Shown piece after piece: positions 40,786-49,819 of a stretch of 64,000 bases of DNA. Origin of the DNA: CAIYZT01 sp947461435 (GTDB taxonomy: Bacteria > Pseudomonadota > Alphaproteobacteria > Rhodobacterales > Rhodobacteraceae); contig OZ260083.1 of NCBI GenBank assembly GCA_965284435.1, positions 1,116,001 to 1,180,000 of the forward strand. The letters are read 5' to 3'. Made by a program: the position numbers and the translations under genes. The notes under the pieces are model-generated. The model was not told the DNA's origin. It was given only the letters and a program-made list of their open reading frames with translations, and made no database searches. Positions within the stretch are counted from its first letter, which is position 1. Each line of letters opens with the position of its first letter.

Positions 40786-41346
40786 ATGAAAAAACTTCTC
40801 ACGATCAGTGCAGCAGCGCTTTTAGCCACACCGGCCTTAGCTGCAAGCGGTCCGTTCTTTTCGCTGCACAATACCAACTTTGTTGTGTTGATTGCGTTCC
40901 TTGTATTTATCGGGATCATTCTTTGGGCCAAAGCCCCGGCAAAGATTACCGGGCTTCTGGACAGCCGTGCGATCAAGATTAAAGGCGAATTGGACGAGGC
41001 CCGCGCCCTGCGCGACGAAGCCAAGGCCGTTCTTGCAACTTTTGAGGCCAAGCAAAAAGAGGTAGAGGCACAGTCGGCCCGTATCGTAGCAAGCGCCAAG
41101 CAAGAGGCGCAGGCAGCTGCGACACAGGCAAAGGCGGATCTGCAGGCCTCGATTGCTCGTAGAATTGCTGCTGCGGAAGAACAGATTTCTGCTGCTGAAA
41201 CGGCCGCGATCCGTCAAGTTCGCCAACAGGCGGTTACTGTTGCCATCGCTGCCGCCACGGAAGTGCTGGCAAAGCAAGCAACGGCGGAAGGCATTGCGTC
41301 GTCGATTGATGCAGCAATTGATCAAGTTGCAGCCAAACTGCACTAG
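40786..41346 (+). CDS. atpF: ATP synthase F0 subunit b
   Basis: A 186-residue peripheral-stalk subunit. It begins with MKKLLTISAAALLATPALAA, which looks like a cleavable signal peptide, followed by a second hydrophobic helix (FVVLIAFLVFIGIILWAKAP) and a long charged coiled coil. It starts 3 bp after the b' stop. It ends the F0 operon; the F1 genes are not in the window, as usual for alphaproteobacteria. Confidence 0.94.
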   Translation: MKKLLTISAAALLATPALAASGPFFSLHNTNFVVLIAFLVFIGIILWAKAPAKITGLLDSRAIKIKGELDEARALRDEAKAVLATFEAKQKEVEAQSARIVASAKQEAQAAATQAKADLQASIARRIAAAEEQISAAETAAIRQVRQQAVTVAIAAATEVLAKQATAEGIASSIDAAIDQVAAKLH

Positions 41347-41363
41347 GCTTGACGAACCAAAGC

Positions 41364-41397
41364 AAAAACGCCCGAAGGGAAACCTTCGGGCGTTTTT
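41364..41397. terminator. Strong bidirectional terminator after atpF
   Basis: CGCCCGAAGG (41369-41378) pairs with CCTTCGGGCG (41383-41392) around GAAA, extended by AAAAA on the left and TTTTT on the right. It works in both directions, ending the atp operon and facing the convergent OmpA-like gene. Confidence 0.95.
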
Positions 41398-41448
41398 GTC
41401 TTTGTTGGTGGATTGTACAGGCGGATGTTTGTCATCCCATCCCAATGG

Positions 41449-42111
41449 TTAATTGGGACGAATAATGATCTCTACACGTCTGTTCAAAGCCATTCCCGCT
41501 GGGGTCGCGTTTGACGCAATCGGGCGTGTTTCACCCATACCATAGGCCCGGACGCGCGATGACGGCACGCCATACCCAATCAAACTTGATGCTACTGACG
41601 ATGCGCGTCTTTGTGACAGGTCCTGATTATAGGCCGTGCTGCCAGCGTCGTCGGTGTGCCCGATAACTTCAACCGTGCTGTCGGGATACTTGTTCAAGCT
41701 TGCAGCAACAACATTCAGGTCCGACAAAAGATCTGAACGCAAACTGGCGCTGTCGGTTGAAAACAAAAGATCCTGCGGCAGGTTCACCACCAGATAATCA
41801 CCCATATTCGTGACCGAAACATTGCCGCCGAGCGAGCCGCGCAATTCAGACTCTTGCTGGTCCATCAAGGTGCCACCAATGCCGCCAGCAACAGCGCCGA
41901 TCACGGCACCACCAATGGCCCTGCCCAGTCGGTCCGAGCCGTTGCCCTTGCCAGTGATCGCCCCCGCGACGCCGCCGATAACAGCACCCGCAATCGCACC
42001 TTCGCGCGAGTTCGCATTAGGATCATTCATGCTGGACCCGTTGCCGGATACGCACCCTGTCAAAAAAAGTCCGGCAGTCAGGCCGACGATCAGCGGAGAT
42101 TTTATCTTCAT
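41449..42111 (-). CDS. OmpA-family lipoprotein with glycine zipper
   Basis: A 220-residue envelope protein. The lipobox LTGC is near residues 17-20, then come an Asn/Ser linker, a glycine-zipper membrane region about 37-82 (GAIAGAVIGGVAGAITG) and a C-terminal OmpA-like peptidoglycan-binding domain about 105-220. That domain carries LLFSTDSASL, VIGHTDDAGS, LSQRRASSV and NRRVEIII. It probably tethers the outer membrane to peptidoglycan. Same layout as YiaD-type proteins. Confidence 0.9.
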   Translation of the reverse strand: MKIKSPLIVGLTAGLFLTGCVSGNGSSMNDPNANSREGAIAGAVIGGVAGAITGKGNGSDRLGRAIGGAVIGAVAGGIGGTLMDQQESELRGSLGGNVSVTNMGDYLVVNLPQDLLFSTDSASLRSDLLSDLNVVAASLNKYPDSTVEVIGHTDDAGSTAYNQDLSQRRASSVASSLIGYGVPSSRVRAYGMGETRPIASNATPAGMALNRRVEIIIRPN

Positions 42112-42198
42112 TTTTTTGTTGCCTCATCAGTGGGGAAGTTTCGCCCTCAACTCCCATTATACCTACCCGCTGAAGGCAGCGACAGGCCGAACCAAAAT

Positions 42199-43050
42199 TC
42201 AGCGACTTTCCGCCGGATTTACCATGTCTGCGCGTGCAGCCTCCCATGCCAACATGGCCCGCTTCACAGGCAAACCCCAATGATATCCGCCCAGCCCCCC
42301 CGATTTGCGCAACGCTCTATGACAGGGGATCAACAAGGAAATCGGATTGCGACCAATTGCGGTTCCAACTGCCCTGACCGCCCTTTCGTGCCCAATGGCA
42401 CCCGCGATTTGGCTATAGGTCGTCACTTGCCCAGACGGGATTCTAAGAAGCGCCTCCCAAACCTTGATCTGAAACGGTGCGCCGATCAAATGAAGCGGGG
42501 CCGTCTTGCCGTTGAAGGCCTGCAAGACCCAGGACGTCAGCATGGAGGGGTCTTCAACGAACGTGGCCTTGGGCCAACGGCCCATCATGTCGGCAAACGC
42601 AGGCCCTTGGCCGATTTCGGCCGAAAACCCGATGCCACAGATCCCGCGGTTGGTGCCCATGACAATTGCCGGACCAAAAGAACTGTCAAACCAGCCCCAA
42701 TAGATAACCAGCCCCTGACCTTGACGGGCATACTCGCCAGGAGTCATTGCTTCCCAGGTCAAGAACAGGTCATGAAGTCGCCCTCCGCCTGAAAGGCCGG
42801 TTTGGAATGCTGTATCCAACACGGTGAACCTATCCTCAAGCAACCGTTTGGCATGATCCAGCGTCAGATATTGTTGATATTTTTTTGGGCTAATCCCTAC
42901 CCAAGTCGAAAAAAGGCGCTGAAAATGGGCGACGCTTAGTCCCATTCGGCTTGCCAGATCCTCCAAGGTCAGGCCAGGGCCAGCCGCGTCTATCTCGTTC
43001 AGCGCCCGGCCAATGACTGAATAGTGGTAGCTCTTGCTTTCAGTATTCAT
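42199..43050 (-). CDS. Ada-like methylated-DNA-protein cysteine methyltransferase with AraC HTH
   Basis: A 283-residue protein. An AraC-type helix-turn-helix domain (about 25-110) is followed by an O6-methylguanine methyltransferase domain (about 115-275) with the suicide Cys in IPCHR at 241-245 (Cys243) and RAVGTAIGRNP before it. The zinc Cys domain that makes E. coli Ada a methyl-phosphotriester sensor is missing, so regulation must differ. The ATG at 43050 has AAGGGGGA upstream; an upstream open frame is ignored. Divergent from nth across 105 bp, grouping two DNA repair genes. Confidence 0.88.
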   Translation of the reverse strand: MNTESKSYHYSVIGRALNEIDAAGPGLTLEDLASRMGLSVAHFQRLFSTWVGISPKKYQQYLTLDHAKRLLEDRFTVLDTAFQTGLSGGGRLHDLFLTWEAMTPGEYARQGQGLVIYWGWFDSSFGPAIVMGTNRGICGIGFSAEIGQGPAFADMMGRWPKATFVEDPSMLTSWVLQAFNGKTAPLHLIGAPFQIKVWEALLRIPSGQVTTYSQIAGAIGHERAVRAVGTAIGRNPISLLIPCHRALRKSGGLGGYHWGLPVKRAMLAWEAARADMVNPAESR

Positions 43051-43155
43051 TCCAAGTCCCCCTTTTTGACAGGATATGCGGACCCAAAGCCATCTGCGAC
43101 CCGATTCCTGCGGCTTTTGCTTGATCCGCGCACGCCCACCCGGCATATCTGACTT

Positions 43156-43800
43156 ATGGAACGCCAACTTGATTACATGACATTAAAGCGCGTCTTCGCG
43201 CTCTTCCAAGAGGCTGAGGCCGAACCGAAGGGAGAGTTGCATCACACGAATGCTTTCACCTTGGTTGTGGCGGTGGCTTTGTCTGCGCAATCGACAGATG
43301 TGGGCGTCAACAAGGCGACCAACCGTTTGTTTCAGATCGCCGACACGCCGGCGAAGATGCTCGCCTTAGGGGAAGAGGGGCTGATCGAACACATCAAGAC
43401 GATTGGCCTTTTTCGGACCAAGGCAAAGAACGTCATGAAACTGTCCCGGATGCTGATCGACGATTTTGCAGGACAGGTGCCATCCTCGCGTGCGGCGCTT
43501 CAATTGCTGCCGGGTGTCGGACGCAAGACGGCGAACGTGGTTTTGAACATGTGGTTTCATCAGCCCACCCAAGCCGTTGACACCCACATCTTCCGCGTAG
43601 GCAATCGAACGGGCATCGCGCCCGGAAGAGATGAAACCGCTGTTGAGCGGGCGATCGAAGACAACATACCCGCTGAATATCAAATGCATGCGCACCACTG
43701 GCTAATCCTTCACGGACGCTATATTTGCCAAGCGCGAAAACCAAAATGCGGTATTTGCCCGATCCGTGCCGAGTGTTTGTTCAAGGAAAAAACGGAATGA
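43156..43800 (+). CDS. nth: Endonuclease III
   Basis: A 214-residue base-excision repair glycosylase/AP lyase for oxidised pyrimidines. The helix-hairpin-helix LPGVGRKTANVVL holds the catalytic Lys124, Asp142 follows in AVDTHIFRVGNR, and the 4Fe-4S cluster ligands are Cys191, Cys198, Cys201 and Cys207 (C-x6-C-x2-C-x5-C). Its stop overlaps the adenosine kinase start as ATGA. Confidence 0.96.
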   Translation: MERQLDYMTLKRVFALFQEAEAEPKGELHHTNAFTLVVAVALSAQSTDVGVNKATNRLFQIADTPAKMLALGEEGLIEHIKTIGLFRTKAKNVMKLSRMLIDDFAGQVPSSRAALQLLPGVGRKTANVVLNMWFHQPTQAVDTHIFRVGNRTGIAPGRDETAVERAIEDNIPAEYQMHAHHWLILHGRYICQARKPKCGICPIRAECLFKEKTE

Positions 43801-44780
43801 AAAAATATCAAGTCGTTGGCATCGGAAATGCCATCGTTGACGTGTTTTCAAAGACTGACGAAGGATTTCTGTCCCGAATGGGCATCGAAAAGGGCATCAT
43901 GCAGTTGGTGGACCGTGAGCGCGGCGAACTTTTGTACGACGCAATGGGCGAGCGCGTGCAAGGCGCGGGTGGGTCGGTCGCCAACACATTGGCCGGGCTT
44001 GGAAACCTTGGTCTCAAGACGGCCTTTATTGGGCGTGTCCACGATGACGCCTTGGGTCAATTCTACGCGAAAGCCATGTCACAAGACGGAACAGACTTTG
44101 TAAATATTCCGGTGTCCGGAGGTGAATTGCCAACGTCGCGGTCGATGATTTTTGTGTCCCAAGATGGCGAGCGTTCGATGAACACCTATCTTGGAATTTC
44201 TTCGGAACTTGGCCCGCAGGATGTCTCTGATGATGTTGCGGGTGATACGGACTATCTTTTTCTGGAAGGCTATCTTTACGACAAGCCCAAAGGCAAACAG
44301 GCTTTTGAACGCGCGGCCAAACTGTGCCAGAACGCCGGGGGCAAATCCGGTATCGCCCTTTCGGATCCCTTCTGTGTCGATCGCCATCGGGATGATTTTC
44401 GGCGTCTCGTCAAAGACTTGGATTATGTGATCGGAAACGAGCACGAGTGGTCGTCATTGTATCAAACCGATCTGGAATCGGCTCTAGGAAACGCTGCGCA
44501 AGATGCCGGATTGGTTGTCTGTACCCGGTCAGGTGACGAGGTGATTTTGCTTCGAGGCTCTGAGCGCGTGGTCGTCCCGGTTCAGCGTGTCGTGCCGGTG
44601 GACGCCACCGGAGCGGGTGATCTTTTCGCAGCGGGTTTCATTTACGGTATGGCAACCGGTCAGTCCCTTGACGTCGCCGGCCGTATGGGATGTGCGTCGG
44701 CCGCTGAAGTGATCAGTCACTACGGCGCCCGCCCGGAAAGCGATCTGAAGTCCTTGTTTTCGCGTTTGGGATTGATCTAA
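43797..44780 (+). CDS. Adenosine kinase-type PfkB carbohydrate kinase
   Basis: A 327-residue ribokinase/PfkB-family kinase. The N-terminus KYQVVGIGNAIVDVFSKTDE and the GGSVANTLAGLGNLG segment match adenosine kinase-like members, and the anion-hole/catalytic motif DATGAGDLFAAGF is intact. It would make AMP from adenosine with ATP; related nucleoside or sugar kinases are alternatives. The ATG at 43797 overlaps the nth stop. Confidence 0.87.
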   Translation: MKKYQVVGIGNAIVDVFSKTDEGFLSRMGIEKGIMQLVDRERGELLYDAMGERVQGAGGSVANTLAGLGNLGLKTAFIGRVHDDALGQFYAKAMSQDGTDFVNIPVSGGELPTSRSMIFVSQDGERSMNTYLGISSELGPQDVSDDVAGDTDYLFLEGYLYDKPKGKQAFERAAKLCQNAGGKSGIALSDPFCVDRHRDDFRRLVKDLDYVIGNEHEWSSLYQTDLESALGNAAQDAGLVVCTRSGDEVILLRGSERVVVPVQRVVPVDATGAGDLFAAGFIYGMATGQSLDVAGRMGCASAAEVISHYGARPESDLKSLFSRLGLI

Positions 44781-44803
44781 CCGCGCAACTTACAAACTTT
44801 GCG

Positions 44804-45655
44804 TCAATCTCCTAACTTTGCATGAACCTCGGCCAAGTCAACTTCGCCCAGCGGCATCTTGTTGTCTGGATTGTCGAAGTCGTATTTGAAAAGCTGGAAA
44901 TCTCGCTTGTAGATTTCCCAAATCAAGTGGCGTGACAGATCATCAAAGTACTCACTGACCGGGTGCGCGCGTTTCGGTCCATGACCTTCGCTTTCGTTGA
45001 AGCGCGGGATCTTCGTTAAATCGATGGCATTCTTCGAATTCATCTTTTTCACAACCACATCCATACCTTCATTGAATTTTTCGGTGAAGAAGATGTGGTT
45101 GTATCGGCCACCATTCACAATGAATGTCGAAATATGGCCCGACATTGCTGACCAATGAATGTCAGGTTCCATCGGTTTGCGGAACCGGATGGTATCGCGG
45201 GCAAACAGCAAGAAACGGCGAAAGGACTTAATCTGATCAAACTCTTGCTTGCCATCCTCGCCGCCAACTTCAATCCCGTATTTTTGAACGAGCAGGGGCA
45301 CAAGATTGCCGCGGTACCGCTTTCCGTTGCGCTGAATTCCGCAGATCTTGTCGAAAAAGGATGACAGGATCCTTGCGTAAGGGTTTCTCACACAGGTAAA
45401 CGAATACACCTTGTGCCCTTTGGCCGCTTTTTCAAGTTTGGGTTGGCTCGCCTCAATCGCCCACTTGTGCATGCCAGAGGTCGCATCATGGATATCGCCA
45501 TCGTAGAAACGTCCATGGTCGCTGTAATACATGATCTGCCCGATCGTCGAACAGGCACATTTTGGCACCACTCGATAGACCACCGATTCAGATTCCGTCA
45601 TCCAAGTGCCCGGAAAACCCATACTATCCTGCCTTACTACGTCTATACGCTGCAT
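44804..45655 (-). CDS. Sulfotransferase family 2-like protein
   Basis: A 283-residue protein resembling carbohydrate sulfotransferases (sulfotransferase family 2). The PAPS 5'-phosphosulfate loop is VPKCACSTIGQ near residues 31-41, the 3'-phosphate motif CVRNPYARILSSFFDKI is near 88-104, and the C-terminal YFDDLSRHLIWEIYKRDFQLFKYD resembles these enzymes. The acceptor is probably an exported glycan. Divergent from a glycosyltransferase across 106 bp. Confidence 0.82.
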   Translation of the reverse strand: MQRIDVVRQDSMGFPGTWMTESESVVYRVVPKCACSTIGQIMYYSDHGRFYDGDIHDATSGMHKWAIEASQPKLEKAAKGHKVYSFTCVRNPYARILSSFFDKICGIQRNGKRYRGNLVPLLVQKYGIEVGGEDGKQEFDQIKSFRRFLLFARDTIRFRKPMEPDIHWSAMSGHISTFIVNGGRYNHIFFTEKFNEGMDVVVKKMNSKNAIDLTKIPRFNESEGHGPKRAHPVSEYFDDLSRHLIWEIYKRDFQLFKYDFDNPDNKMPLGEVDLAEVHAKLGD

Positions 45656-45761
45656 TATCCGCGCAGTTTACGGCACAAAAGCAAAGAAACTCTGTCTTTT
45701 CAATCGTCCATAAATGACTTTATGTCATGAAGTTCTTGTTCGAGGTCTTATTGTTTCCAAA

Positions 45762-47339
45762 ATGGCAAAAATCGCTTACATTTTGCTCTGCCACAAAGAT
45801 CCTGACGGGATCATCGCCCAGGCGCAGCGGTTGGCCGCCGCAGGTGATTTCTTGGCAATTCACTTCGATGCGCGTTCTCCTAGGGAACACTTTGACAAGA
45901 TCGTTGGCGCATTGGGCAAGAACCCGTCGGTCGTGTTTACGCAAAAGCGATTGAAATGCGGTTGGGGCGCGTGGAGCCTTGTGGCTGCAACACTTCTTGC
46001 TGTCCGCGCGGCCGTTGACGCCTTTCCGCGTGCGACCCATTTCTACATGTTGTCGGGCGACTGCATGCCGATCAAAACGGCGGAATTTGCCCATCGTTTT
46101 CTGGATGAAGAAGATGTGGATTATGTTGAAAGTGTGGATTTTTTTGCCTCTGACTGGATCAAGACAGGGATCAAGGAAGATCGATTGATTTACCGCCATT
46201 TCTTTAATGAGCGGACACAGAAGAAACTGTTTTACGCCTCTTTGAACCTTCAGAGGCGGTTGCGGTTGTCGCGCAGGGTACCTGCCGATCTGCAGATGCA
46301 AATCGGCAGTCAATGGTGGTGCTTGCGCCGGCGCACGATAGAATTGGTTCTAAAGTTTGTTGACGGCCGCAAAGATGTCATGCGCTTTTTCCAAAGCACT
46401 TGGATCCCAGACGAAACCTTCTTCCAAACCTTGGTACGCCATCTTGTTCCGGAGCATGAAATCAAGGCGAGGACACTGACGTTCCTGATGTTCACCGACT
46501 ACGGGATGCCAGTAACTTTTTATAATGATCACTATGACTTACTTCTCTCTCAAGATTACCTGTTCGCGCGAAAAGTGAGCCCTGATGCGAAGGACCTCAA
46601 GGATCGTTTGGGTAAACTTTACGTCGCAAAAGGGATCAATTTCTCGATTTCCAACGAAGGTCGAAGTCTGTTCGCCTTCCTCACGGACCGCGGGCGCATT
46701 GGCCGGCGTTTTGCCCCGAGGTTTTGGGAGACTGAAAGTTCTCTTGGCCACCAGCGTACCTTGATGATGGTCACGTGCAAAAAATGGCATGTGGCCAAAC
46801 GACTGGTCGACCGGGTTCGCAAAACGACCAACCTGCCTGCCTTGGATTATCTTTTCAACGAAGCCTCGACGCAGTTGCCGGATCTTGGAGGCATTCAATC
46901 CACAATTGAAAAGCGCACGCGCCATCGCAGGGCGTTGGTGCGGATGCTTTTTGACTACTGGCAAACGGATCAGCTTGTATTCTGTATCGACCCGGCCAAC
47001 GTCGAGCTGATGCAGGATTTTTTCAATGACAAGGCCAAGGTGAGGCTTTTGGAAATCGAATGCGACTTTACGGACGACTACTTGATTGGCCACGCCAAAC
47101 GTGTTGGTCTCGCCTCCGACCGCACCCCGCAAGAAACCATTGATCGCTTGTTGCCTACCATCCGCTATGATGTCAGCTTTGAATCGGATCGCATCCGAGA
47201 TGCCGGTTTCGCGAATTTTTACCGCATCCGTCAATCTGCATCTTTTGAGGAAAATGCCGTGCAATTGGCGGAATTTCTGAATATTCCGATGGACAAGGCC
47301 CGGGCCATCTCGGGCACGGAATATCTATATGTGGACTGA
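45762..47339 (+). CDS. Core-2/I-branching-type glycosyltransferase (GT14-like), two-part
   Basis: A 525-residue protein. The N-terminal half (about 1-270) resembles beta-1,6-N-acetylglucosaminyltransferases: IAYILLCHKDPDGI, CGWGAWSLV, FYMLSGDCMPIK and a conserved IPDETFFQTL. The C-terminal half (about 285-525) is a separate domain, with RTLMMVTCKKWHVAKRL and IECDFTDDYLIGHA, known to me only as a companion domain in Rhodobacteraceae. It probably builds or modifies a surface glycan together with the divergent sulfotransferase. The ATG at 45762 begins the fold; the ribosome site is weak. Confidence 0.8.
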   Translation: MAKIAYILLCHKDPDGIIAQAQRLAAAGDFLAIHFDARSPREHFDKIVGALGKNPSVVFTQKRLKCGWGAWSLVAATLLAVRAAVDAFPRATHFYMLSGDCMPIKTAEFAHRFLDEEDVDYVESVDFFASDWIKTGIKEDRLIYRHFFNERTQKKLFYASLNLQRRLRLSRRVPADLQMQIGSQWWCLRRRTIELVLKFVDGRKDVMRFFQSTWIPDETFFQTLVRHLVPEHEIKARTLTFLMFTDYGMPVTFYNDHYDLLLSQDYLFARKVSPDAKDLKDRLGKLYVAKGINFSISNEGRSLFAFLTDRGRIGRRFAPRFWETESSLGHQRTLMMVTCKKWHVAKRLVDRVRKTTNLPALDYLFNEASTQLPDLGGIQSTIEKRTRHRRALVRMLFDYWQTDQLVFCIDPANVELMQDFFNDKAKVRLLEIECDFTDDYLIGHAKRVGLASDRTPQETIDRLLPTIRYDVSFESDRIRDAGFANFYRIRQSASFEENAVQLAEFLNIPMDKARAISGTEYLYVD

Positions 47340-47341
47340 AT

Positions 47342-47710
47342 ATGCCCTATACCTATGACCCCCAAAACATCTTCGCCCGAATCTTGCGCGGCGAAATCCC
47401 CAATCGGACGATTTTGGACTCTGCCCATACCTTGGCATTCCATGACATCCATCCTGCGGCCCCGGTTCATGTATTGGTCATCCCAAAAGGTCCTTATGTC
47501 ACCTATGATGACTTTTCCGCCAACGCGAGCGCTGAGGAGTTGGTTGATTTTCACCGCACTTTGGCAAAAGTCTGCGAAATGGTTGGCGTTGTTCCCGGCC
47601 AAGGGTACCGGGCGATCACCAATGCCGGGGAACATGGCATGCAAGAAGTTCCACATTTCCACATGCACGTGCTGGGTGGAAAGTTGATGGGGCCGCTTGT
47701 CCAACGCTAA
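47342..47710 (+). CDS. HIT-family nucleotide-binding protein
   Basis: A 122-residue histidine-triad protein of the HINT type, hydrolysing nucleoside phosphoramidates or related AMP conjugates. The triad HFHMHV is at 105-110, with the FARILRGEIP and HVLVIPKGPY family segments. It starts 3 bp after the glycosyltransferase stop and is likely co-transcribed. Confidence 0.94.
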   Translation: MPYTYDPQNIFARILRGEIPNRTILDSAHTLAFHDIHPAAPVHVLVIPKGPYVTYDDFSANASAEELVDFHRTLAKVCEMVGVVPGQGYRAITNAGEHGMQEVPHFHMHVLGGKLMGPLVQR

Positions 47711-47772
47711 AGCGCATGAAACGGGTCGCAAAACCTTCTTGATCAGTCATGATCTGTATAAAGGAGAACAGC

Positions 47773-48234
47773 ATGATCCGTTTCACCGCAATTGCGACGG
47801 TCGAGGCCCGCCAGTATCAGGGCGGCGGACAAGACGCCAACGGCCAAGAGCCCGAACGCCATATCTCTGACGGCCAAGGCAATCCCTGCCGCCATTGCCT
47901 TCGGATGATCCCGGAAGGGGCCGGAATGTTGATCTTGGCCCATCGCCCGTTTCCAGAGCCGCAGCCCTACGCGGAAGTCGGTCCGATCTTCGTTTGCGCC
48001 GACCACTGCGCAGAATGCGGCGGACCTTTGGCACCTCAGATTTTGAACAGTCCCGACTATATTACGCGTGGATATGGCGCTGATAACCGGATCGTTTATG
48101 GAACCGGCAGCGTCACGCCCCTAGACTTGATTTCGCAGCGCGCAGAAGCGCTCTTCGCTGATCCACGTGTGGCCTATGTCCATGTCCGATCGGCAAGAAA
48201 CAACTGCTTTCAGGTGCGCATAGATCGGGCCTAA
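47773..48234 (+). CDS. DUF1203 family protein
   Basis: A 153-residue protein matching DUF1203: MIRFTAIATVEARQYQGGGQ, then a CRHCLRMI motif, LILAHRPFPEPQPYAEVGPIF and the C-terminal VAYVHVRSARNNCFQV. Cys pairs (CRHC, CADHCAEC) may bind a metal. Function unknown. AAAGGAG precedes the ATG at 47773. Its stop interlocks with that of the convergent YdeI gene at 48231-48234. Confidence 0.82.
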   Translation: MIRFTAIATVEARQYQGGGQDANGQEPERHISDGQGNPCRHCLRMIPEGAGMLILAHRPFPEPQPYAEVGPIFVCADHCAECGGPLAPQILNSPDYITRGYGADNRIVYGTGSVTPLDLISQRAEALFADPRVAYVHVRSARNNCFQVRIDRA

Positions 48235-48800
48235 CGCCGAAACGGCTTGGGCCGCAGACCGGCCGCCGCCGATTGGGCAATATCCAAGATTCGTGCTGAA
48301 CGGGTTTGCGCACCTTTGGCATTTGCCAGCCATTCCAAGGTTCCGCGCTTTACCGACCTTGGAAAGGTATCCCATACAATTCGTGTTCGCTCGTCAAACG
48401 CGGCCGCCAAATCTTCCGGAACAATTCCGGCATCTACCTCGTTCAGAAAGTCCCACATCCCGTTTGCCAGTGCGGATGCAACGGCGTCCTCACCTGCGGC
48501 GGTCATGCTGCCATTTGAACGCGCACGCTCGACGTGCGCCTTGTTCACGGCTGACCAGGCCGACGCTACATTCCTCCGCGCAATGCGGAGCATTGTCCGG
48601 TCTGCGTCCAACGCCCGAGGGAGGCTGTCGATCCACCCCCAACAAAGCAATTCTTCAACAAGTTGGGCATAGGGCAGGTGGCTTTCTGAGGGTTTGCGCC
48701 ACGTGACAAGCCAGTGCGTTCCGGCGGTCGCGTGGTTTCTTGCAAGCCACTGCCGCAACTCTGATCGCGATCGCACCTCAACCCTTGGACTGTCAACCAC
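48231..48800 (-). CDS. YdeI/OmpD-associated family protein, copy 1
   Basis: A 189-residue YdeI-type protein with the family core HWLVTWRKPSESHLPYAQLVEELLCWGWIDSLPRALD given here only in part: ELLCWGWIDS near residues 50-59 and the RRNVASAWSAVNKAHVERA segment. The C-terminal part includes the DLAAAF and RTIVW-like residues. Function is not established; some members are linked to bacteriocin or peptide tolerance. The start is a GTG. It follows a paralogue by 9 bp. Confidence 0.85.
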   Translation of the reverse strand: MVDSPRVEVRSRSELRQWLARNHATAGTHWLVTWRKPSESHLPYAQLVEELLCWGWIDSLPRALDADRTMLRIARRNVASAWSAVNKAHVERARSNGSMTAAGEDAVASALANGMWDFLNEVDAGIVPEDLAAAFDERTRIVWDTFPRSVKRGTLEWLANAKGAQTRSARILDIAQSAAAGLRPKPFRR

Positions 48801-48809
48801 AGTGCCGCC

Positions 48810-49388
48810 TCACATCAACTTCTCACCGCGCGCCAGCAAGTCCACATACTCGGTCACCTTGCGGGCGCGTGTTTCTGGTTTCTTTGCTGTGGTCACACGG
48901 TAGTAAATTGCATAGCGGTTCTTTGAATCAAGCTCTTCCCACGCCTTTCGTGCGGCTTCCGGCCCCGCTTGCAACGCAGCAAGGAAATCGGCGGGAATCT
49001 CGGCCTTCCCCATGCCCCCGGCATAGGCCGCTGCCCATCGGCCATTTGCCTTGGCAACGTTAATCGCGGCCAAACCCGGTTCCTGCATCCGACCCTCCAG
49101 AATAAGGCGTTCTGCATGCGCACAGTTGATGGCCGACCAAGCCGATCCCGCCCGGCGCGGTGTAAACCTTTGTTTGAACCGAGCCTCGTCAACGGATTTG
49201 CGCACCCCGTCGATCCATCCCCAACATAGGGCCTCGACCACGGCCTCTTGCCAGTTGATCGACGGTTTGCCGGATCCTTTTTTCCAATAGATCACCCAGA
49301 CTTCGCGGGCATCCTGATTTTCGGACAGCCAAGTTGACCATGCCAGCGGAGTCGCAAAATCCCGCCCCTCATCCGGCATGGCGCGCAT
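48810..49388 (-). CDS. YdeI/OmpD-associated family protein, copy 2
   Basis: A 192-residue paralogue of the next gene: WVIYWKKGSGKPSINWQEAV, ALCWGWIDGVRKSVDE, RRAGSAWSAINCAHAERL and an ALQAGPEAARKAWEEL region. The C-terminal segment RYAIYYRVTTAKKPETRARKV is the usual YdeI tail, which copy 1 has in altered form. The ATG at 49388 has AAGGA upstream and lies 20 bp inside the end of the YjbR gene; a Met at 49379 is an alternative. Confidence 0.87.
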   Translation of the reverse strand: MRAMPDEGRDFATPLAWSTWLSENQDAREVWVIYWKKGSGKPSINWQEAVVEALCWGWIDGVRKSVDEARFKQRFTPRRAGSAWSAINCAHAERLILEGRMQEPGLAAINVAKANGRWAAAYAGGMGKAEIPADFLAALQAGPEAARKAWEELDSKNRYAIYYRVTTAKKPETRARKVTEYVDLLARGEKLM

Positions 49389-49725
49389 CCCATTCCTTCA
49401 AGAATCTTTTTGGGGCCCTCTCGCGCCATTGCAAGATCAGGCGGGCCTTGGCCCAGTCCGGATCGATACGCCCGGCCCGCACGAGAACCAGATTGTGGTT
49501 TCGATAATGTGGATGCAGGAAAAAGGTTTCCGGATCGGCCTGCATCAGCATCTCGCGTTCATCCTTTCCGGCCACAAAGACCGCCCCGTTCTCATAAAAC
49601 GACCAATAGCACCAGGATTTGCCAAAAGCCTTCAGCGTCTCATGTCCCCAAGGCGTGGCTGTCGTCACTTCGGGCAACCCAAGTGCCAACGCAAATTCCT
49701 TTAACTCTTGCCAGTCCCTTATCAT
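49369..49725 (-). CDS. MmcQ/YjbR family DNA-binding-like protein
   Basis: A 118-residue protein of the MmcQ/YjbR family (CyaY-like fold). LGLPEVTTATPWGHETLKAFGKSWCYWSF gives the start of the fold, given here in short as VTTATPWGHETLKAFGK, and the end reads LILQWRERAPKRFLKEW. Function unknown, with a proposed nucleic-acid binding role. First gene of a run with the two YdeI paralogues. Confidence 0.87.
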   Translation of the reverse strand: MIRDWQELKEFALALGLPEVTTATPWGHETLKAFGKSWCYWSFYENGAVFVAGKDEREMLMQADPETFFLHPHYRNHNLVLVRAGRIDPDWAKARLILQWRERAPKRFLKEWDARHAG

Positions 49726-49819
49726 TTTCGGCCACTATCTTTTCGTTTCACCAAAAAGCACCTTTAAACGGGGCCGGCAGACGCCGATCAAAGACCCCAA
49801 GCCAAAGAGTCGGCAGGTT

